A stretch of 64,000 nt of DNA from Archangium gephyra (GCA_003243425.1 QFQP01000003.1:186001-250000), one strand, 5' to 3'; numbered from the stretch's first letter, positions 25,791 through 34,936 are shown. Numbers and translations: made by a program. Notes: a model not told the origin generated them from the sequence alone.

Positions 25791-27851
25791 CTACTCGAAC
25801 GAGATGCGCACCTTGTTGATCACGTTGGGCTCGACGCGCACCACTTTCGTCTGCGAACGGCCTTCGACGTTGGTGAACGTGCACGAGAACTCACCCACCG
25901 GCAGCAGCTTGTCGGCCGGCGGCGTCTCGCCCTTGAAGTTGGCCCTGGGACACTCGACGGTCGCCTGCTCGCCGAAGAACCGCACCGTAGCGCGCACGGT
26001 GGCCGGCGGGGGCTTCACCTCGACGGGCGGCGGCTTCACGTCTGGCGGAGCGCGCTTCTTCACCGGCACCAGCACGTAACGACGCGGCTCGGTGCCTGCG
26101 GAGACCTCGAAGCGATCCTCGACGTCGACGAAGCCCGCGAGCGTGAGCGACACAGAAATACCCGTGCCCGGGTGAAAGTCGGCCGAGAACGGCGTGGTGC
26201 CCACCGGCTGGCCGTTCACCGTCAACGCGGCGCCGGGAGGAGCGCTCTCGAACTTGACCGAGACGATCTCCGGCTCCGGGGTCGGCGTGGGAACACCATC
26301 GTCGACCTTCACCAGCTTCACCTCGCCCAGATTCTCCTGAACGCCGGCGTGAAACGAGACCTGCCTGGTCTGCGACACGAAGCCGTCCTTCACGATGGCC
26401 AGCTGGGCCTCGCCCGGAGCGACGACCACGCTCGCGCACGGCGTGCGACACAGCTCGCGATCGCCGATGCGCACCGAGGCATCTTCCGGCGAACTCGTGA
26501 TCTGCAGCAGTGCGTCTTTCGAGGTCGTCCCCTGCATCAACAACCACCCGACGACGCCGAGGACCGCCAGCGCGACGAGCGCGATCACCACGAGCAACGG
26601 CCCCTTGCCGCTCCCGCCGGTGTTCTGCGTGGGCATGCTCGCTTCGGTGGGGTGACTGGTCTGCGGCACCGGGCGCTGCTCGAGGGCGCGTTCGAGCTGT
26701 TTGCGCGAAATGCTGCCGCTGCGCCCGGGGCCGCGTTCTGCGGTCGTGACTTCGGGGTCTCGCTTCGCCTTCGCCAGTGAACCGGTCGCGCGGCTGGCGC
26801 GCTTGCTCTTGAATTCACCGGTGGGCGTCGCGCGCTCCAGCAACAAGTCGTCGTTGCGCGAGCCGTCGGCCGTCTCGATCAACAGCCGGCCTTCCTCCTG
26901 CTCCCTGGCCAGCCGTTCGCCGTAGGCGTCGTGCATGAACGCCGCGAGCGCGCTCGAGCTCGACGGCAGCTTGTTGTTGAGCAGCCAGTGCTCGAGCTCG
27001 TGGGCCAGCTCCCGCGCTTCGGAGAAGCGATCGTCGCGGTTCTTCGCGAGCGCCTTCATCACGATGGCGTCGAGGTCTCGCGGCAGCCGGCTGTTCACCT
27101 GCGAGGGCGGCGCGATCGCACACTCGGTCACGGCGTTGAGCGTCTGAATGTCGGTGGCGCGCTTGAACAGACGCGTTCCGGTCAGCAGTTCGTAGAGCAC
27201 GACGCCGAGCGCGAAGATGTCGGTGCGTGAGTCGATGTGCTGACCGCCCGCCTGCTCGGGCGACATGTACGAATACTTGCCCTTGAGCACGCCAGACCTG
27301 GTCACCGTCGCCTGGTCGGCAGCCTTCGCGATGCCGAAGTCGACGACCTTCACGCCACCTTCGAACGACACGAGGATGTTCTGCGGCGAGATGTCGCGGT
27401 GAACGATGCCCAGCGGGCGCCCCTGCTGATCGGCCTTCTTGTGCGCGTAGTCGAGGCCCGCACACGCATCGATGATGATGCGGCACATGAGCGGAATGGG
27501 AATCGGCTTGCCCTGCCGCTCGGCGTGCTTCCACACACGGCGCACGTCTTCGCCGTGAATGAACTCCATGGCGATGAAGTAGCTGTCGTCCTGCGCGCCG
27601 AGGTCGAAGATCTGCACGATGTTCGGGTGGTTGAGCCGCGCCGCGATGCGCGCCTCGTCCAGGAACATGGTGATGAAGTCCTCGTTCTCGGCGAGGTGCG
27701 GAAGAATCCGCTTCACCACCAGCAGCTTCTCGAAGCCCTCGGGCCCCACCTGACGCGCCAGATAGATCTGCGCCATGCCCCCCGTGGCGAGCTTCTTGAG
27801 CAGCTGGTAGCGGCCGTAGGTTTCGAGGGACACGACGAAAGGGCCCCACAT
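25791..27851 (-). CDS. Ser/Thr protein kinase with PEGA domains
   Basis: 686 aa from ATG 27851 (a TTG at 27875 would add eight residues). Kinase residues 14-290: loop ATGGMA, Lys47, HRDISPQN (151-158), DFG (171-173), APE-type segment MSPEQAGG. A charged linker leads to a single transmembrane helix (418-439) and two extracytoplasmic PEGA domains (ITSSPEDASVRIGDRELCRTP; FESAPPGAALTVNGQPVGTTP), then a Pro/Lys/Val linker and a short beta domain. PEGA repeats are thought to bind surface polymers. Typical myxobacterial Pkn receptor kinase, transcribed with the following STAND-kinase. Confidence 0.92.
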   Translation of the reverse strand: MWGPFVVSLETYGRYQLLKKLATGGMAQIYLARQVGPEGFEKLLVVKRILPHLAENEDFITMFLDEARIAARLNHPNIVQIFDLGAQDDSYFIAMEFIHGEDVRRVWKHAERQGKPIPIPLMCRIIIDACAGLDYAHKKADQQGRPLGIVHRDISPQNILVSFEGGVKVVDFGIAKAADQATVTRSGVLKGKYSYMSPEQAGGQHIDSRTDIFALGVVLYELLTGTRLFKRATDIQTLNAVTECAIAPPSQVNSRLPRDLDAIVMKALAKNRDDRFSEARELAHELEHWLLNNKLPSSSSALAAFMHDAYGERLAREQEEGRLLIETADGSRNDDLLLERATPTGEFKSKRASRATGSLAKAKRDPEVTTAERGPGRSGSISRKQLERALEQRPVPQTSHPTEASMPTQNTGGSGKGPLLVVIALVALAVLGVVGWLLMQGTTSKDALLQITSSPEDASVRIGDRELCRTPCASVVVAPGEAQLAIVKDGFVSQTRQVSFHAGVQENLGEVKLVKVDDGVPTPTPEPEIVSVKFESAPPGAALTVNGQPVGTTPFSADFHPGTGISVSLTLAGFVDVEDRFEVSAGTEPRRYVLVPVKKRAPPDVKPPPVEVKPPPATVRATVRFFGEQATVECPRANFKGETPPADKLLPVGEFSCTFTNVEGRSQTKVVRVEPNVINKVRISFE

Positions 27852-27893
27852 TAGGCCACCCTTCGGGGGTGGCAAACGCCTGAAACGACGGGT

Positions 27894-28232
27894 TTAACGA
27901 ACTGTCACACGCCTGCCACGGTGCTCCCGCGTCTCCCGCATCAGCTGCTCGAGGTCGTCGAGCTTCCGCTGCAACACCGGAAAGAGCAGCCGGTTGTCGT
28001 CGACCTTGTCGAACAGCTCCAGAATCTCGTCGACGGCCTTCTCGATGTACTCGGCGCGCTCCGGGGTGATGCGGCGCAACAACATGTCGGCGGCGGCCTC
28101 CACCATCACCCGCGCCACCGCGTCGCGCGACGCCAGCGGCTCCTGCTTCTTCTGACCAAGCCCTTCGATCACCCGCAGCTTCGGAGCGGATTTCAGATTG
28201 AGCTCGAGCTGTCGGTCGTCACGCTTCGGCAT
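27894..28232 (-). CDS. Hypothetical helical protein
   Basis: 112 aa from ATG 28232; an ATG at 28244 is also in frame. Mostly alpha-helical and charged (RDAVARVMVEAAADMLLRRI, AEYIEKAVDEILELFDKVDDN, LQRKLDDLEQLMRETREHR), probably a coiled-coil or helical bundle, with no signal peptide. No family recognised. It ends just before the PEGA kinase start and may be the first gene of that transcript; it is divergent from the CheB gene. Confidence 0.68.
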   Translation of the reverse strand: MPKRDDRQLELNLKSAPKLRVIEGLGQKKQEPLASRDAVARVMVEAAADMLLRRITPERAEYIEKAVDEILELFDKVDDNRLLFPVLQRKLDDLEQLMRETREHRGRRVTVR

Positions 28233-28361
28233 GCGCGTCACCATACGGCCCCGGTCTGACAGTGGAATTTTGTGGCCGCGCAGCGTGGAGCAACCTGTAG
28301 CGCGACGCGATTCGCGAGGCTGATTTCCGTCGGAATGAAAGTAGAGTGCTCCTCGCATCGA

Positions 28362-29810
28362 ATGCCGAAATTCCGAGTTCTCATCGTCGATGACTCTTCG
28401 CTGAGCCGCGAGGTGCTGCGACGCACGCTCGAGATCGACTCCACCTTGTGGGTCGTCGGCGAGGCCAAGACGGGTGAAGAAGCCATCACCATGGTGCGGG
28501 CGCTCAAGCCCGACCTCGTGACGATGGACCTCAACATGCCCGGCATGGGTGGGTTGAAGGCCATCGAAGTGGTGATGCGCGAACGGCCCACGCCGATCGT
28601 GGTCATCTCCGAGCGCTCTTCGACCTCGGGCGTCGACCTCAACTACGAAGCCATCTCGCGCGGCGCCCTCGAGCTGGTGCCCAAGTCGGGGGTGTTCGGC
28701 GCAGGCGACGACGATCTTCGCCGCTTCGTCGAGCGCATGGTGATGCTGGCTGAAGCCGGCGTCGCTGACGAAAAGCCGCTCCCTCCGGCGGCCCCTGCCC
28801 CGCCGATTCCCGTCTCCACCGAGACGCCCGTGCTGCTCGGCATCGGCGCGTCGACGGGCGGGCCCAAGGCGCTGGCGAAGTTGCTCGCGTCGTTGCCGCG
28901 CGACTACCCGCTGCCCATCGCCATCGTGCAGCACATGGCCGAAGACTTCTTCGACTCCTTCGTGCGCTTCCTGCGCGATGCCTCGGGGCACCCCGTCGAG
29001 CAGGCCACCGCCGCCACCAGGTTCGAGGTCGGCAAGGTCTACGTCGCCCCGCCCCGCCAGGAGATGTTCGTGCGCGAAAACCTGACGGTGAAGCTGCTGC
29101 CGCCACCGCCGAACTCGCTCATCTCTCCGTCGGTCGATTCGCTGTTCTTCTCGATGGCCACCACGCTCAAGGGTCGCTCGATCGGCGTGCTGCTGACGGG
29201 CATGGGCGACGATGGCGCGCAGGGCCTGCTGCGCATGCGACGCATGGGCGCGCGCACGGTGGTGCAAGACAAGGCGAGCTGCGCGGTGTTCGGCATGCCC
29301 AAGGCGGCCGTCGAGCTCGGCGCGGCGGAGCACGTGATCCCGCTCAACGACATCGGTGCGTTTCTCACGCGCGCGTCGAAGGGTGGCGCCATCACCGGCA
29401 ACAACGCGGCCTACGTGCCTTCGCTCTCGCGCGTCGCCGACACGACGAAGGACAGAAAGGTGGTGCTGGTGGTCGACGATCAGGCCACCGCGCTCGAGCT
29501 CGCCAAGAACACGCTCAACCGCGCGGGCTTCGAGGTGATCACCCTCGACAACCCGATGCTGGTGGCGCGCACGCTCCGCAAGAACTCCGTCGACCTGGTG
29601 GTGCTCGAGCCCGAGCTCAAGACCATGAAGGCCTCCGCACTGGTGCAGACGTTGCGTTCCCACGGCAGCAACACCCCGGTGCTGCTGTGGTCATCGATCG
29701 ACTCGGCCACCCTGCAGTCGCGCGCGAAGGAGTGTCAGACCTCGCACGCCCTGCGCAAGGGCGACACCGCCGAGCTCATTCGCACCGTGGGCCGGCTGAC
29801 GCGCAACTGA
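28362..29810 (+). CDS. CheB-type protein-glutamate methylesterase with extra C-terminal receiver
   Basis: 482 aa from ATG 28362 (ATG 28335 also in frame; neither has a strong ribosome site). Receiver domain: Asp10/Asp11, phospho-acceptor Asp56 in TMDLNMPGMGG. CheB domain: Ser164 in GIGASTGGP, His191 in IVQHM, Asp284 in GMGDDG, so catalysis is intact. From 365 a second receiver (KVVLVVDDQATALELAK) follows, in which the acceptor position reads LVVLEPE, Glu416 instead of Asp, which may mimic a phosphorylated state. CheB demethylates or deamidates chemoreceptors, but no other che genes are nearby, so the target is unknown. Confidence 0.9.
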   Translation: MPKFRVLIVDDSSLSREVLRRTLEIDSTLWVVGEAKTGEEAITMVRALKPDLVTMDLNMPGMGGLKAIEVVMRERPTPIVVISERSSTSGVDLNYEAISRGALELVPKSGVFGAGDDDLRRFVERMVMLAEAGVADEKPLPPAAPAPPIPVSTETPVLLGIGASTGGPKALAKLLASLPRDYPLPIAIVQHMAEDFFDSFVRFLRDASGHPVEQATAATRFEVGKVYVAPPRQEMFVRENLTVKLLPPPPNSLISPSVDSLFFSMATTLKGRSIGVLLTGMGDDGAQGLLRMRRMGARTVVQDKASCAVFGMPKAAVELGAAEHVIPLNDIGAFLTRASKGGAITGNNAAYVPSLSRVADTTKDRKVVLVVDDQATALELAKNTLNRAGFEVITLDNPMLVARTLRKNSVDLVVLEPELKTMKASALVQTLRSHGSNTPVLLWSSIDSATLQSRAKECQTSHALRKGDTAELIRTVGRLTRN

Positions 29811-29823
29811 AGGAGCTTCTGGA

Positions 29824-30369
29824 ATGTCGACGCGAGTCGTCCTCGTTGCGCTGGTGGTGAGCTCTGCAGTCGCCGCCGCAAGACCCGTGGTGCACCCGAC
29901 GTTCGCGGTCGAAACGCACGGAGCCGGCTTCAACTCGGGCTCCGGCGGTTCGTTGCTCGGCATCTCGTTCGGCGGCGCGCTGCGCGGTGGCATTCGCAAC
30001 GATCGCTGGGGCCTCTTTCTCCACGTCGAGAACGACGTCTGGGGCGGCACCAACTACGACGCGGGGCTCGTACCCGGCGTGGTCAACGTGGGCCTCGGCG
30101 GTGAGCACCGCTTCGCCAACGGGCTCATTCGCACCGCGTTCGCCTTCGGCACCTCGACGCTGGTCTTCGACACGGTGCTCGACAAGGCGGGCTCCACCGG
30201 GCTGTTCCTCGACGTGCGACCACTCGGCATTCGCTGGCAGATCGGAAAGTCGAACTTCACCTTCGGCATCGACCCCATCGGGCTGACGTTCATGATGCCG
30301 GTGCTCAGTGGCCTGCCCCTGGTGCGCATCCAGTTCCGCACGTCGTTCATGCTGGAGTTCACGCTGTGA
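29824..30369 (+). CDS. Secreted beta-barrel-like protein
   Basis: 181 aa. Signal peptide MSTRVVLVALVVSSAVAAA is followed by Gly-rich, alternating aromatic/hydrophobic strands (GALRGGIRNDRWGLFLHVENDVWGG, GLIRTAFAFGTSTLVFDTVL) and ends with a hydrophobic strand FMLEFTL, which fits a small outer-membrane barrel. Family not recognised. Its stop region overlaps the next start by four bases (GTGA). Confidence 0.65.
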   Translation: MSTRVVLVALVVSSAVAAARPVVHPTFAVETHGAGFNSGSGGSLLGISFGGALRGGIRNDRWGLFLHVENDVWGGTNYDAGLVPGVVNVGLGGEHRFANGLIRTAFAFGTSTLVFDTVLDKAGSTGLFLDVRPLGIRWQIGKSNFTFGIDPIGLTFMMPVLSGLPLVRIQFRTSFMLEFTL

Positions 30370-31355
30370 ACGCCCGCGCCGCGTGGCTGACGCCGTTCAT
30401 CGCCCTGCCCGCCTTCGCGTACAGCATCGCCACTGCGTTCTCGTCGCCGTGTCACGAGCCGCTCACGGCCGAAGCGTTTCAGCGCGCGCGCGTCGCATTC
30501 CCGCTCGAGCGCGTGCCGCCGCCCCCCACGGAACTGGAGCGGAAGGTCGCGGCAGATTTCGCGAAGAACTTCGGGCCCGCCGATGTGCCGAAGGAATACT
30601 GGTACGCGCAGATGAGCCTCATCATCGGCGTGCGCGCGCCGGACACCGGCGGTCACTCGCTGCTCGATCTCGACAGCACGCGCATTCTGCACACGGTGCC
30701 GACCGACCAGTACACGCACGCGCTGCGAGGCGGTCAAGACGACGGTCCCGAGGGGAACGAGACGGTGGCGGCCGGCGTGCGCGACACGATTCGCGCGCTG
30801 ATGGCGCAGTCGCGCGAAGCGCTCAGCAAGCCCTTGAACGAGCAGTACATCACCGTGAACTACGACATCGACGGCTACGGGCTGGTCGACCTGCGCGTGT
30901 GGGCGCCGGCGTACTACGCAGGCCGCGCTTCGCACGCCGTGCAGGACTCGTTCTCACACTCGTTCCGGGAAGAGGGCCTTCACCGCGTGGTGCACTTCTT
31001 CAACTACGCCGACGCGATCACACCGTCGTTCAACGAGGCGCGTGACGGGTTCCGGCATTCGGGTTCGATGGACAAGTGCGGTCACGAGACGGCGCCGCTC
31101 ACCACCGCCGCGACCGAGGCGACGACCGCGCTGTTGCTGGCCATCGATTCCGAGCGCGCGCTCGAGGTGATGTTGAACGACTGGGAGACCATCGCGCCCG
31201 GCTGCACGCTCGAGAATTCCTATTGCGACACCGCGTGGCGCGAGCTGGCGAGCGAAGACGTGACGATGCCGTACCTGGGCTGCACGAGCGCGGAGGGGCT
31301 GCTGGTCGGTGGCGTGCTGCTGCTGTTGCGCCGGCGTCTCCGCTCGAAGAAGTAG
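30366..31355 (+). CDS. Secreted protein with phospholipase C-like His motif and MYXO-CTERM-like tail
   Basis: 329 aa from the GTG at 30366, overlapping the preceding stop. Signal peptide, then a segment YYAGRASHAVQDSFSHSFREEG that resembles the metal-binding HxxxD/H-rich helix of zinc-dependent phospholipase C and related S1/P1-fold proteins, with His/Asp also in HRVVHFFNYAD. The C-terminus is GC-TSAEGLLVGGVLLLLRRRLRSKK in layout: Cys, hydrophobic helix, Arg/Lys cluster, a MYXO-CTERM-like surface sorting signal. Lipid hydrolysis is an inference from the motif; the fold was not checked. Confidence 0.72.
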   Translation: MNARAAWLTPFIALPAFAYSIATAFSSPCHEPLTAEAFQRARVAFPLERVPPPPTELERKVAADFAKNFGPADVPKEYWYAQMSLIIGVRAPDTGGHSLLDLDSTRILHTVPTDQYTHALRGGQDDGPEGNETVAAGVRDTIRALMAQSREALSKPLNEQYITVNYDIDGYGLVDLRVWAPAYYAGRASHAVQDSFSHSFREEGLHRVVHFFNYADAITPSFNEARDGFRHSGSMDKCGHETAPLTTAATEATTALLLAIDSERALEVMLNDWETIAPGCTLENSYCDTAWRELASEDVTMPYLGCTSAEGLLVGGVLLLLRRRLRSKK

Positions 31356-31361
31356 CACCTC

Positions 31362-32048
31362 ATGCGCGCCATCGTTCTGCAGCACGAGCGTCACGAAGGG
31401 CTGGGCCTTCTCGAGAAGGTGCTCCGCGACGCGGGGTATTCGATCGTCACCCGCTTCCGCGGCGTGGAGCACAAAGACATCGACGCAGAGCTGGTGGTGG
31501 TACTCGGCGGGTCGATGAGCGTGGCGGCGGTCGACCAGCATCCGTTTCTTCGCGACGAGCTGGGGTTTCTCACCGAGCGGTTCGCCAACGGTCTTCCCAC
31601 GCTGGGCATCTGCCTCGGTGCGCAGTTGCTCGCCACCGCCGCCGGAGCGACGGTGACGCGCGGCAAGAACGGTTTTGAAGTCGGCGTCGCGCCCGTGCGC
31701 TGGACGAAGGACGGCCTCGAGGACGTCGCGGTGAAGGGCCTGCCGGCAAAGTCGATGGTCGCGCACTGGCACGAAGACACCTGGTCACCGGTGCCGAACT
31801 CGAGGCTGCTCGCCTCGACCGAGCGCTACACGCAGCAGGCGTTTCGCATCGGCACGAGCGTCGGCTTGCAGTTCCACGTCGAGCTGCCGGCAGAGACGTT
31901 CGGTGAATGGCTCGAGCGCGATCGCGAGCTGCTCGAGCTCGACGGCAAGAACGTCGACGAACTCAAAGCCGCGTTGCCGAAGCTCAAAGCGGCTGAAGAA
32001 CAGAACGTGCTGTTCCTCGAACGTCTCGTGCGCTCGCTCAGAGCGTGA
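31362..32048 (+). CDS. Class I glutamine amidotransferase-like protein
   Basis: 228 aa. Catalytic triad of the class I family is visible: nucleophile elbow GICLGAQL with Cys84, and QFHVE with His172 and Glu174. The oxyanion strand VVLGGSMSV and the order of motifs fit stand-alone GMP-synthase-like amidotransferases, which hydrolyse glutamine to feed ammonia or act on related amides. No synthetase domain is attached. Start six bases after the previous stop. Substrate unknown. Confidence 0.88.
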   Translation: MRAIVLQHERHEGLGLLEKVLRDAGYSIVTRFRGVEHKDIDAELVVVLGGSMSVAAVDQHPFLRDELGFLTERFANGLPTLGICLGAQLLATAAGATVTRGKNGFEVGVAPVRWTKDGLEDVAVKGLPAKSMVAHWHEDTWSPVPNSRLLASTERYTQQAFRIGTSVGLQFHVELPAETFGEWLERDRELLELDGKNVDELKAALPKLKAAEEQNVLFLERLVRSLRA

Positions 32049-32304
32049 CCCCGGGGAGCTCGAACGGAAAGGGCGCGACGTTCTCGAGCGCCGCGTCGGC
32101 GATCACCTGACACCGAGGGCACGTGATCCGGAACCGTGAATCGAGCGTGCCGTCACGCAGCGCCTCGGCGTCGGTCGCGGTCAGCAGCAGTTCATCGATG
32201 CGCGGGTTGCCGCACGCGTTCACCGACGCGCCGCCTTCCTTGGGCGAACCACGGCCCAACAGAGCGAGCACCAATCGAACCGAAGCGTGGCGGGCCTGCG
32301 ACAT
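32038..32304 (-). CDS. Small hypothetical protein with CPRC motif
   Basis: 88 aa from ATG 32304; an upstream ATG at 32337 overlaps the tRNA-Leu terminator and is unlikely. Contains NACGN and ITCPRCQ, two Cys sites that might bind a zinc ion, and nothing else diagnostic. The 3' end overlaps the amidotransferase by 11 bases. It reads in the same direction as the tRNA gene that lies upstream. Confidence 0.5.
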   Translation of the reverse strand: MSQARHASVRLVLALLGRGSPKEGGASVNACGNPRIDELLLTATDAEALRDGTLDSRFRITCPRCQVIADAALENVAPFPFELPGVTL

Positions 32305-32336
32305 GAAACGCAGTGTAACGACCGCCAGAAACAACA

Positions 32337-32364
32337 AAGCCTTCCTGATTTCTCAGGAAGGCTT
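32337..32364 (-). terminator. Intrinsic terminator of tRNA-Leu
   Basis: Perfect 12-pair hairpin: AAGCCTTCCTGA, GAAA loop (on the minus strand), TCAGGAAGGCTT, followed on the minus strand by TGTTGTTTC. It starts five bases beyond the 3' end of the tRNA. Confidence 0.88.
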
Positions 32365-32369
32365 CGGAG

Positions 32370-32451
32370 TGCCCAGGGAGGGATTCGAACCCTCACGCCG
32401 CGAGGCGCCACCCCCTCAAGATGGTGTGTCTACCAATTCCACCACCTGGGC
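32370..32451 (-). tRNA. tRNA-Leu (anticodon GAG)
   Basis: 82 nt read on the minus strand: acceptor GCCCAGG/CCTGGGC with discriminator A, D-arm with GGAATTGGTAGAC, anticodon stem CCATC/GGTGG around loop TTGAGGG (anticodon GAG), a long variable arm CGCC-TCGC-GGCG typical of leucine tRNAs, and T-loop GGTTCGAATCC. No CCA is encoded. It lies directly behind secG; the same neighbours (secG and tRNA-Leu GAG) are found in Escherichia coli. Confidence 0.97.
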
Positions 32452-32526
32452 TTATTCAGCTGTGCTTCCGACCGCTTGAAAGCGACGCCCTACTACCACG
32501 ACGCCTGACGGGCGGAAGCGCTTTCT

Positions 32527-32943
32527 TTACTGGTTCGGCAGTTTTTCCGCGGGCACCGCGTCGTTCGCCGACGGCGCGGCCGGTTCGACCGCCGGCTTCG
32601 GCGTCGCTTCAGACGGGTTCGCCGGCGCAGCTTCCGACGGAGCCGCAGGAACCGCGGTGTTCACCGGCGTGGTGGCCGCCGCAGGCTCTGCGCCGAGATC
32701 GTCGGACACCGACGAGCGCAGACCGACGAACGAGAGGCCGAGCGAGGTGAGGAAGAAGCCGATGGCACACGCCGCCGTCAGCTTGGTCAGGAAGGTCGCC
32801 GCGCCGCGGCCACCGAAGGCCGTCGTCGCCGCACCGCCACCGAGCGCCGCTCCCATGCCCGCGTCCTTGCCGGGCTGCAGGAGGATCACGAAGATCATGA
32901 AGACGCACAGCAACACGTGCACGACAGTGAAGAAGGTCAACAT
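32527..32943 (-). CDS. secG: Preprotein translocase subunit SecG
   Basis: 138 aa from ATG 32943. Two transmembrane helices (residues 2-20 and 52-74) flank the conserved FxGRGxA-type loop GGGAATTAFGGRGAATFLTKLTA, the signature of SecG, which assists SecYE in protein export. The C-terminal 60 residues are a long Ala/Pro-rich tail not found in short SecG forms. It follows tpiA by 41 bp, as in many bacteria. Confidence 0.94.
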   Translation of the reverse strand: MLTFFTVVHVLLCVFMIFVILLQPGKDAGMGAALGGGAATTAFGGRGAATFLTKLTAACAIGFFLTSLGLSFVGLRSSVSDDLGAEPAAATTPVNTAVPAAPSEAAPANPSEATPKPAVEPAAPSANDAVPAEKLPNQ

Positions 32944-32984
32944 AGGGTGGCGCTCCTAAGCACACGCCCGGGCGAGGCTCAACC

Positions 32985-33746
32985 TCACCCTTTGGCTTTG
33001 ATGATGGCCGCGAAGTCGGCCGCCTTGAGGCTGGCGCCACCGACCAGCGCGCCGTCGATGTCGGGCATGCCCAACAGCTCCGCTGCGTTGTCAGCCTTCA
33101 CCGAGCCGCCGTACTGAATTCGAACCTGCTGCGCCGTCGCCGAGTCCCAGATGCCGGTGAGCACCTGACGAATGTGCGCGTGTACTTCCTGCGCCTGGCG
33201 CGAGGTCGCGGTCTTCCCCGTACCAATCGCCCACACCGGCTCGTACGCGATGACGAACTGCGCACCTTCCTTCGCGCCGAAGCCCGCGAGGCACCCCTTC
33301 ACCTGGGTCTCGACGACCGACAACGTCTTGTTGGCTTCGCGCTCTTCCAGCGTCTCGCCGACGCAGACGATCGGCAGCATGCCTGCCTTGAGCGTCGCCG
33401 CGACCTTGCGGTTCACGCCCGCGTCGGTCTCACCGAAGAACTGCCGGCGCTCCGAGTGCCCGAGGATCACCCACGCGCAACCAACCTCCTTGAGCATGGG
33501 CGCGGCGATCTCACCGGTGAACGCACCCGACTCACTCGCGTGGCAGTTCTGCGCGGCCAGGGCGATGTTCGAATCTTCGAGGGCCTTCGCCACCGGGTGC
33601 AGCGCGGTGAACGGCGGCGCAATCGCGATCTCCACACGATCACGAACCTGCGAGACGGCGTTGCGCAGCTCACGCGTCAACGTGAGTGCATCCGCCACCG
33701 TCTTGTTCATCTTCCAGTTGCCAGCGATGAAAGTGCGCCGCGTCAT
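32985..33746 (-). CDS. tpiA: Triosephosphate isomerase
   Basis: 253 aa from ATG 33746; a GTG at 33755 that overlaps the pgk stop (GTGA) would add three residues. Complete (beta/alpha)8 barrel markers: NWKMN with the catalytic Lys, ILGHSERR with the catalytic His, AYEPVWAIGTG with the catalytic Glu, and YGGSVK for phosphate binding. It interconverts dihydroxyacetone phosphate and glyceraldehyde 3-phosphate in glycolysis. Last enzyme of the gap-pgk-tpiA operon. Confidence 0.97.
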   Translation of the reverse strand: MTRRTFIAGNWKMNKTVADALTLTRELRNAVSQVRDRVEIAIAPPFTALHPVAKALEDSNIALAAQNCHASESGAFTGEIAAPMLKEVGCAWVILGHSERRQFFGETDAGVNRKVAATLKAGMLPIVCVGETLEEREANKTLSVVETQVKGCLAGFGAKEGAQFVIAYEPVWAIGTGKTATSRQAQEVHAHIRQVLTGIWDSATAQQVRIQYGGSVKADNAAELLGMPDIDGALVGGASLKAADFAAIIKAKG

Positions 33747-33751
33747 GTCAC

Positions 33752-34936
33752 TCACTCCAGGGCTTTGATGCCCGGGAGTTCCTTGCCTTCGAGGAATTCC
33801 AGCGACGCGCCGCCACCCGTCGACACGTGCGTCATCTTGTCTGCGAGGCCGAACTCGTTGACCGCCGCGGCCGAATCACCGCCGCCGATCACCGTCTGCG
33901 CGTCTTTGTTGTTGGCCATGGCGACCGCGACCGACCTGGTGCCTTCGGCGAACTTTGCGACCTCGAACATGCCCATGGGGCCGTTCCAGAGCACGGTCTT
34001 CGCGTCACGCAGGTGCTGCGTGTAGAGCGCGCGCGTCTTGCCGCCGATGTCGAGCCCCATGAGGTCTTTGGGAATGGCGCGCTCGAGCACGTCGATGGCC
34101 TTGCTGTGCTCGTCGGGCGACGTGCCGCACACGTGATCGATGGGCAGCACGATCTCGACACCCAACCGCTGCGCCGATTCGAGCAGGCGCGACGCGAGCC
34201 CGAGCTTGTCTTCTTCGACGCGGCTCCTGCCCACTTCGACGCCCTGGGCCTTCAAGAACGTGTACGCCATCGCGCCGCCGATCAGCATCGTCTGGCACTT
34301 CGGCAACAGGTTCTCGATGACCTTGATCTTGTCCGACACCTTCGAGCCGCCGAGCACCACCACGAACGGCTTCTCGGCGTGCTTGACGATCTTGCCGAGC
34401 TGTTCGAGCTCCTTGCGAATGAGCAGGCCCGCGCACTTCTCTTTGAGAAACGGAACCATGCCGGCCGTCGACGCGTGCGCACGGTGCGCCGTACCGAACG
34501 CATCGTTGCAGTACACGTCGGCGTTGGCGGCGAGCTGACGCGCGAACGTCTCGTCATTCGCCTCTTCCTGTTTGTGGAAGCGGAGGTTCTCGAGCACCAG
34601 CACCTGGTTGCTCTTGAGCTCGCGCGCCTGCTTGCCGACCCCTTCACCGATGCAGTCGTCGGCCATCAGCACTTCGAAGCCCTTGCCGAGCAACGAAGCG
34701 AGGTGGTGCGCGACGGGCATCAGCGACAGCTTCGGGTCGACGCCCTTCGGCCGACCGAGGTGCGAGGCGAGAATCGGCTTCCCGCCGCCGTCGAGGATCT
34801 TCTTGATCGTCGGCAGCGCCTCACGAATGCGCGTGTCGTCGGTGATGTTCTGGTTGTCGTCGAGCGGAACGTTGAAGTCGACGCGCACGAACACGCGCTT
34901 GCCGCTCACCTGCAGGTCGTCGATGTAGCGAACCAT
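33752..34936 (-). CDS. pgk: Phosphoglycerate kinase
   Basis: 394 aa, normal length. Family motifs: RVDFNVPLD, substrate-binding SHLGRPKG, HRAHASTAGM, VVLGGSKVSDK, and the nucleotide site NGPMGMFE with GGGDSAAAV. It converts 1,3-bisphosphoglycerate and ADP to 3-phosphoglycerate and ATP in the cytosol. Six bases separate it from gap and it overlaps or touches tpiA, so the three glycolytic genes form one operon. Confidence 0.98.
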   Translation of the reverse strand: MVRYIDDLQVSGKRVFVRVDFNVPLDDNQNITDDTRIREALPTIKKILDGGGKPILASHLGRPKGVDPKLSLMPVAHHLASLLGKGFEVLMADDCIGEGVGKQARELKSNQVLVLENLRFHKQEEANDETFARQLAANADVYCNDAFGTAHRAHASTAGMVPFLKEKCAGLLIRKELEQLGKIVKHAEKPFVVVLGGSKVSDKIKVIENLLPKCQTMLIGGAMAYTFLKAQGVEVGRSRVEEDKLGLASRLLESAQRLGVEIVLPIDHVCGTSPDEHSKAIDVLERAIPKDLMGLDIGGKTRALYTQHLRDAKTVLWNGPMGMFEVAKFAEGTRSVAVAMANNKDAQTVIGGGDSAAAVNEFGLADKMTHVSTGGGASLEFLEGKELPGIKALE

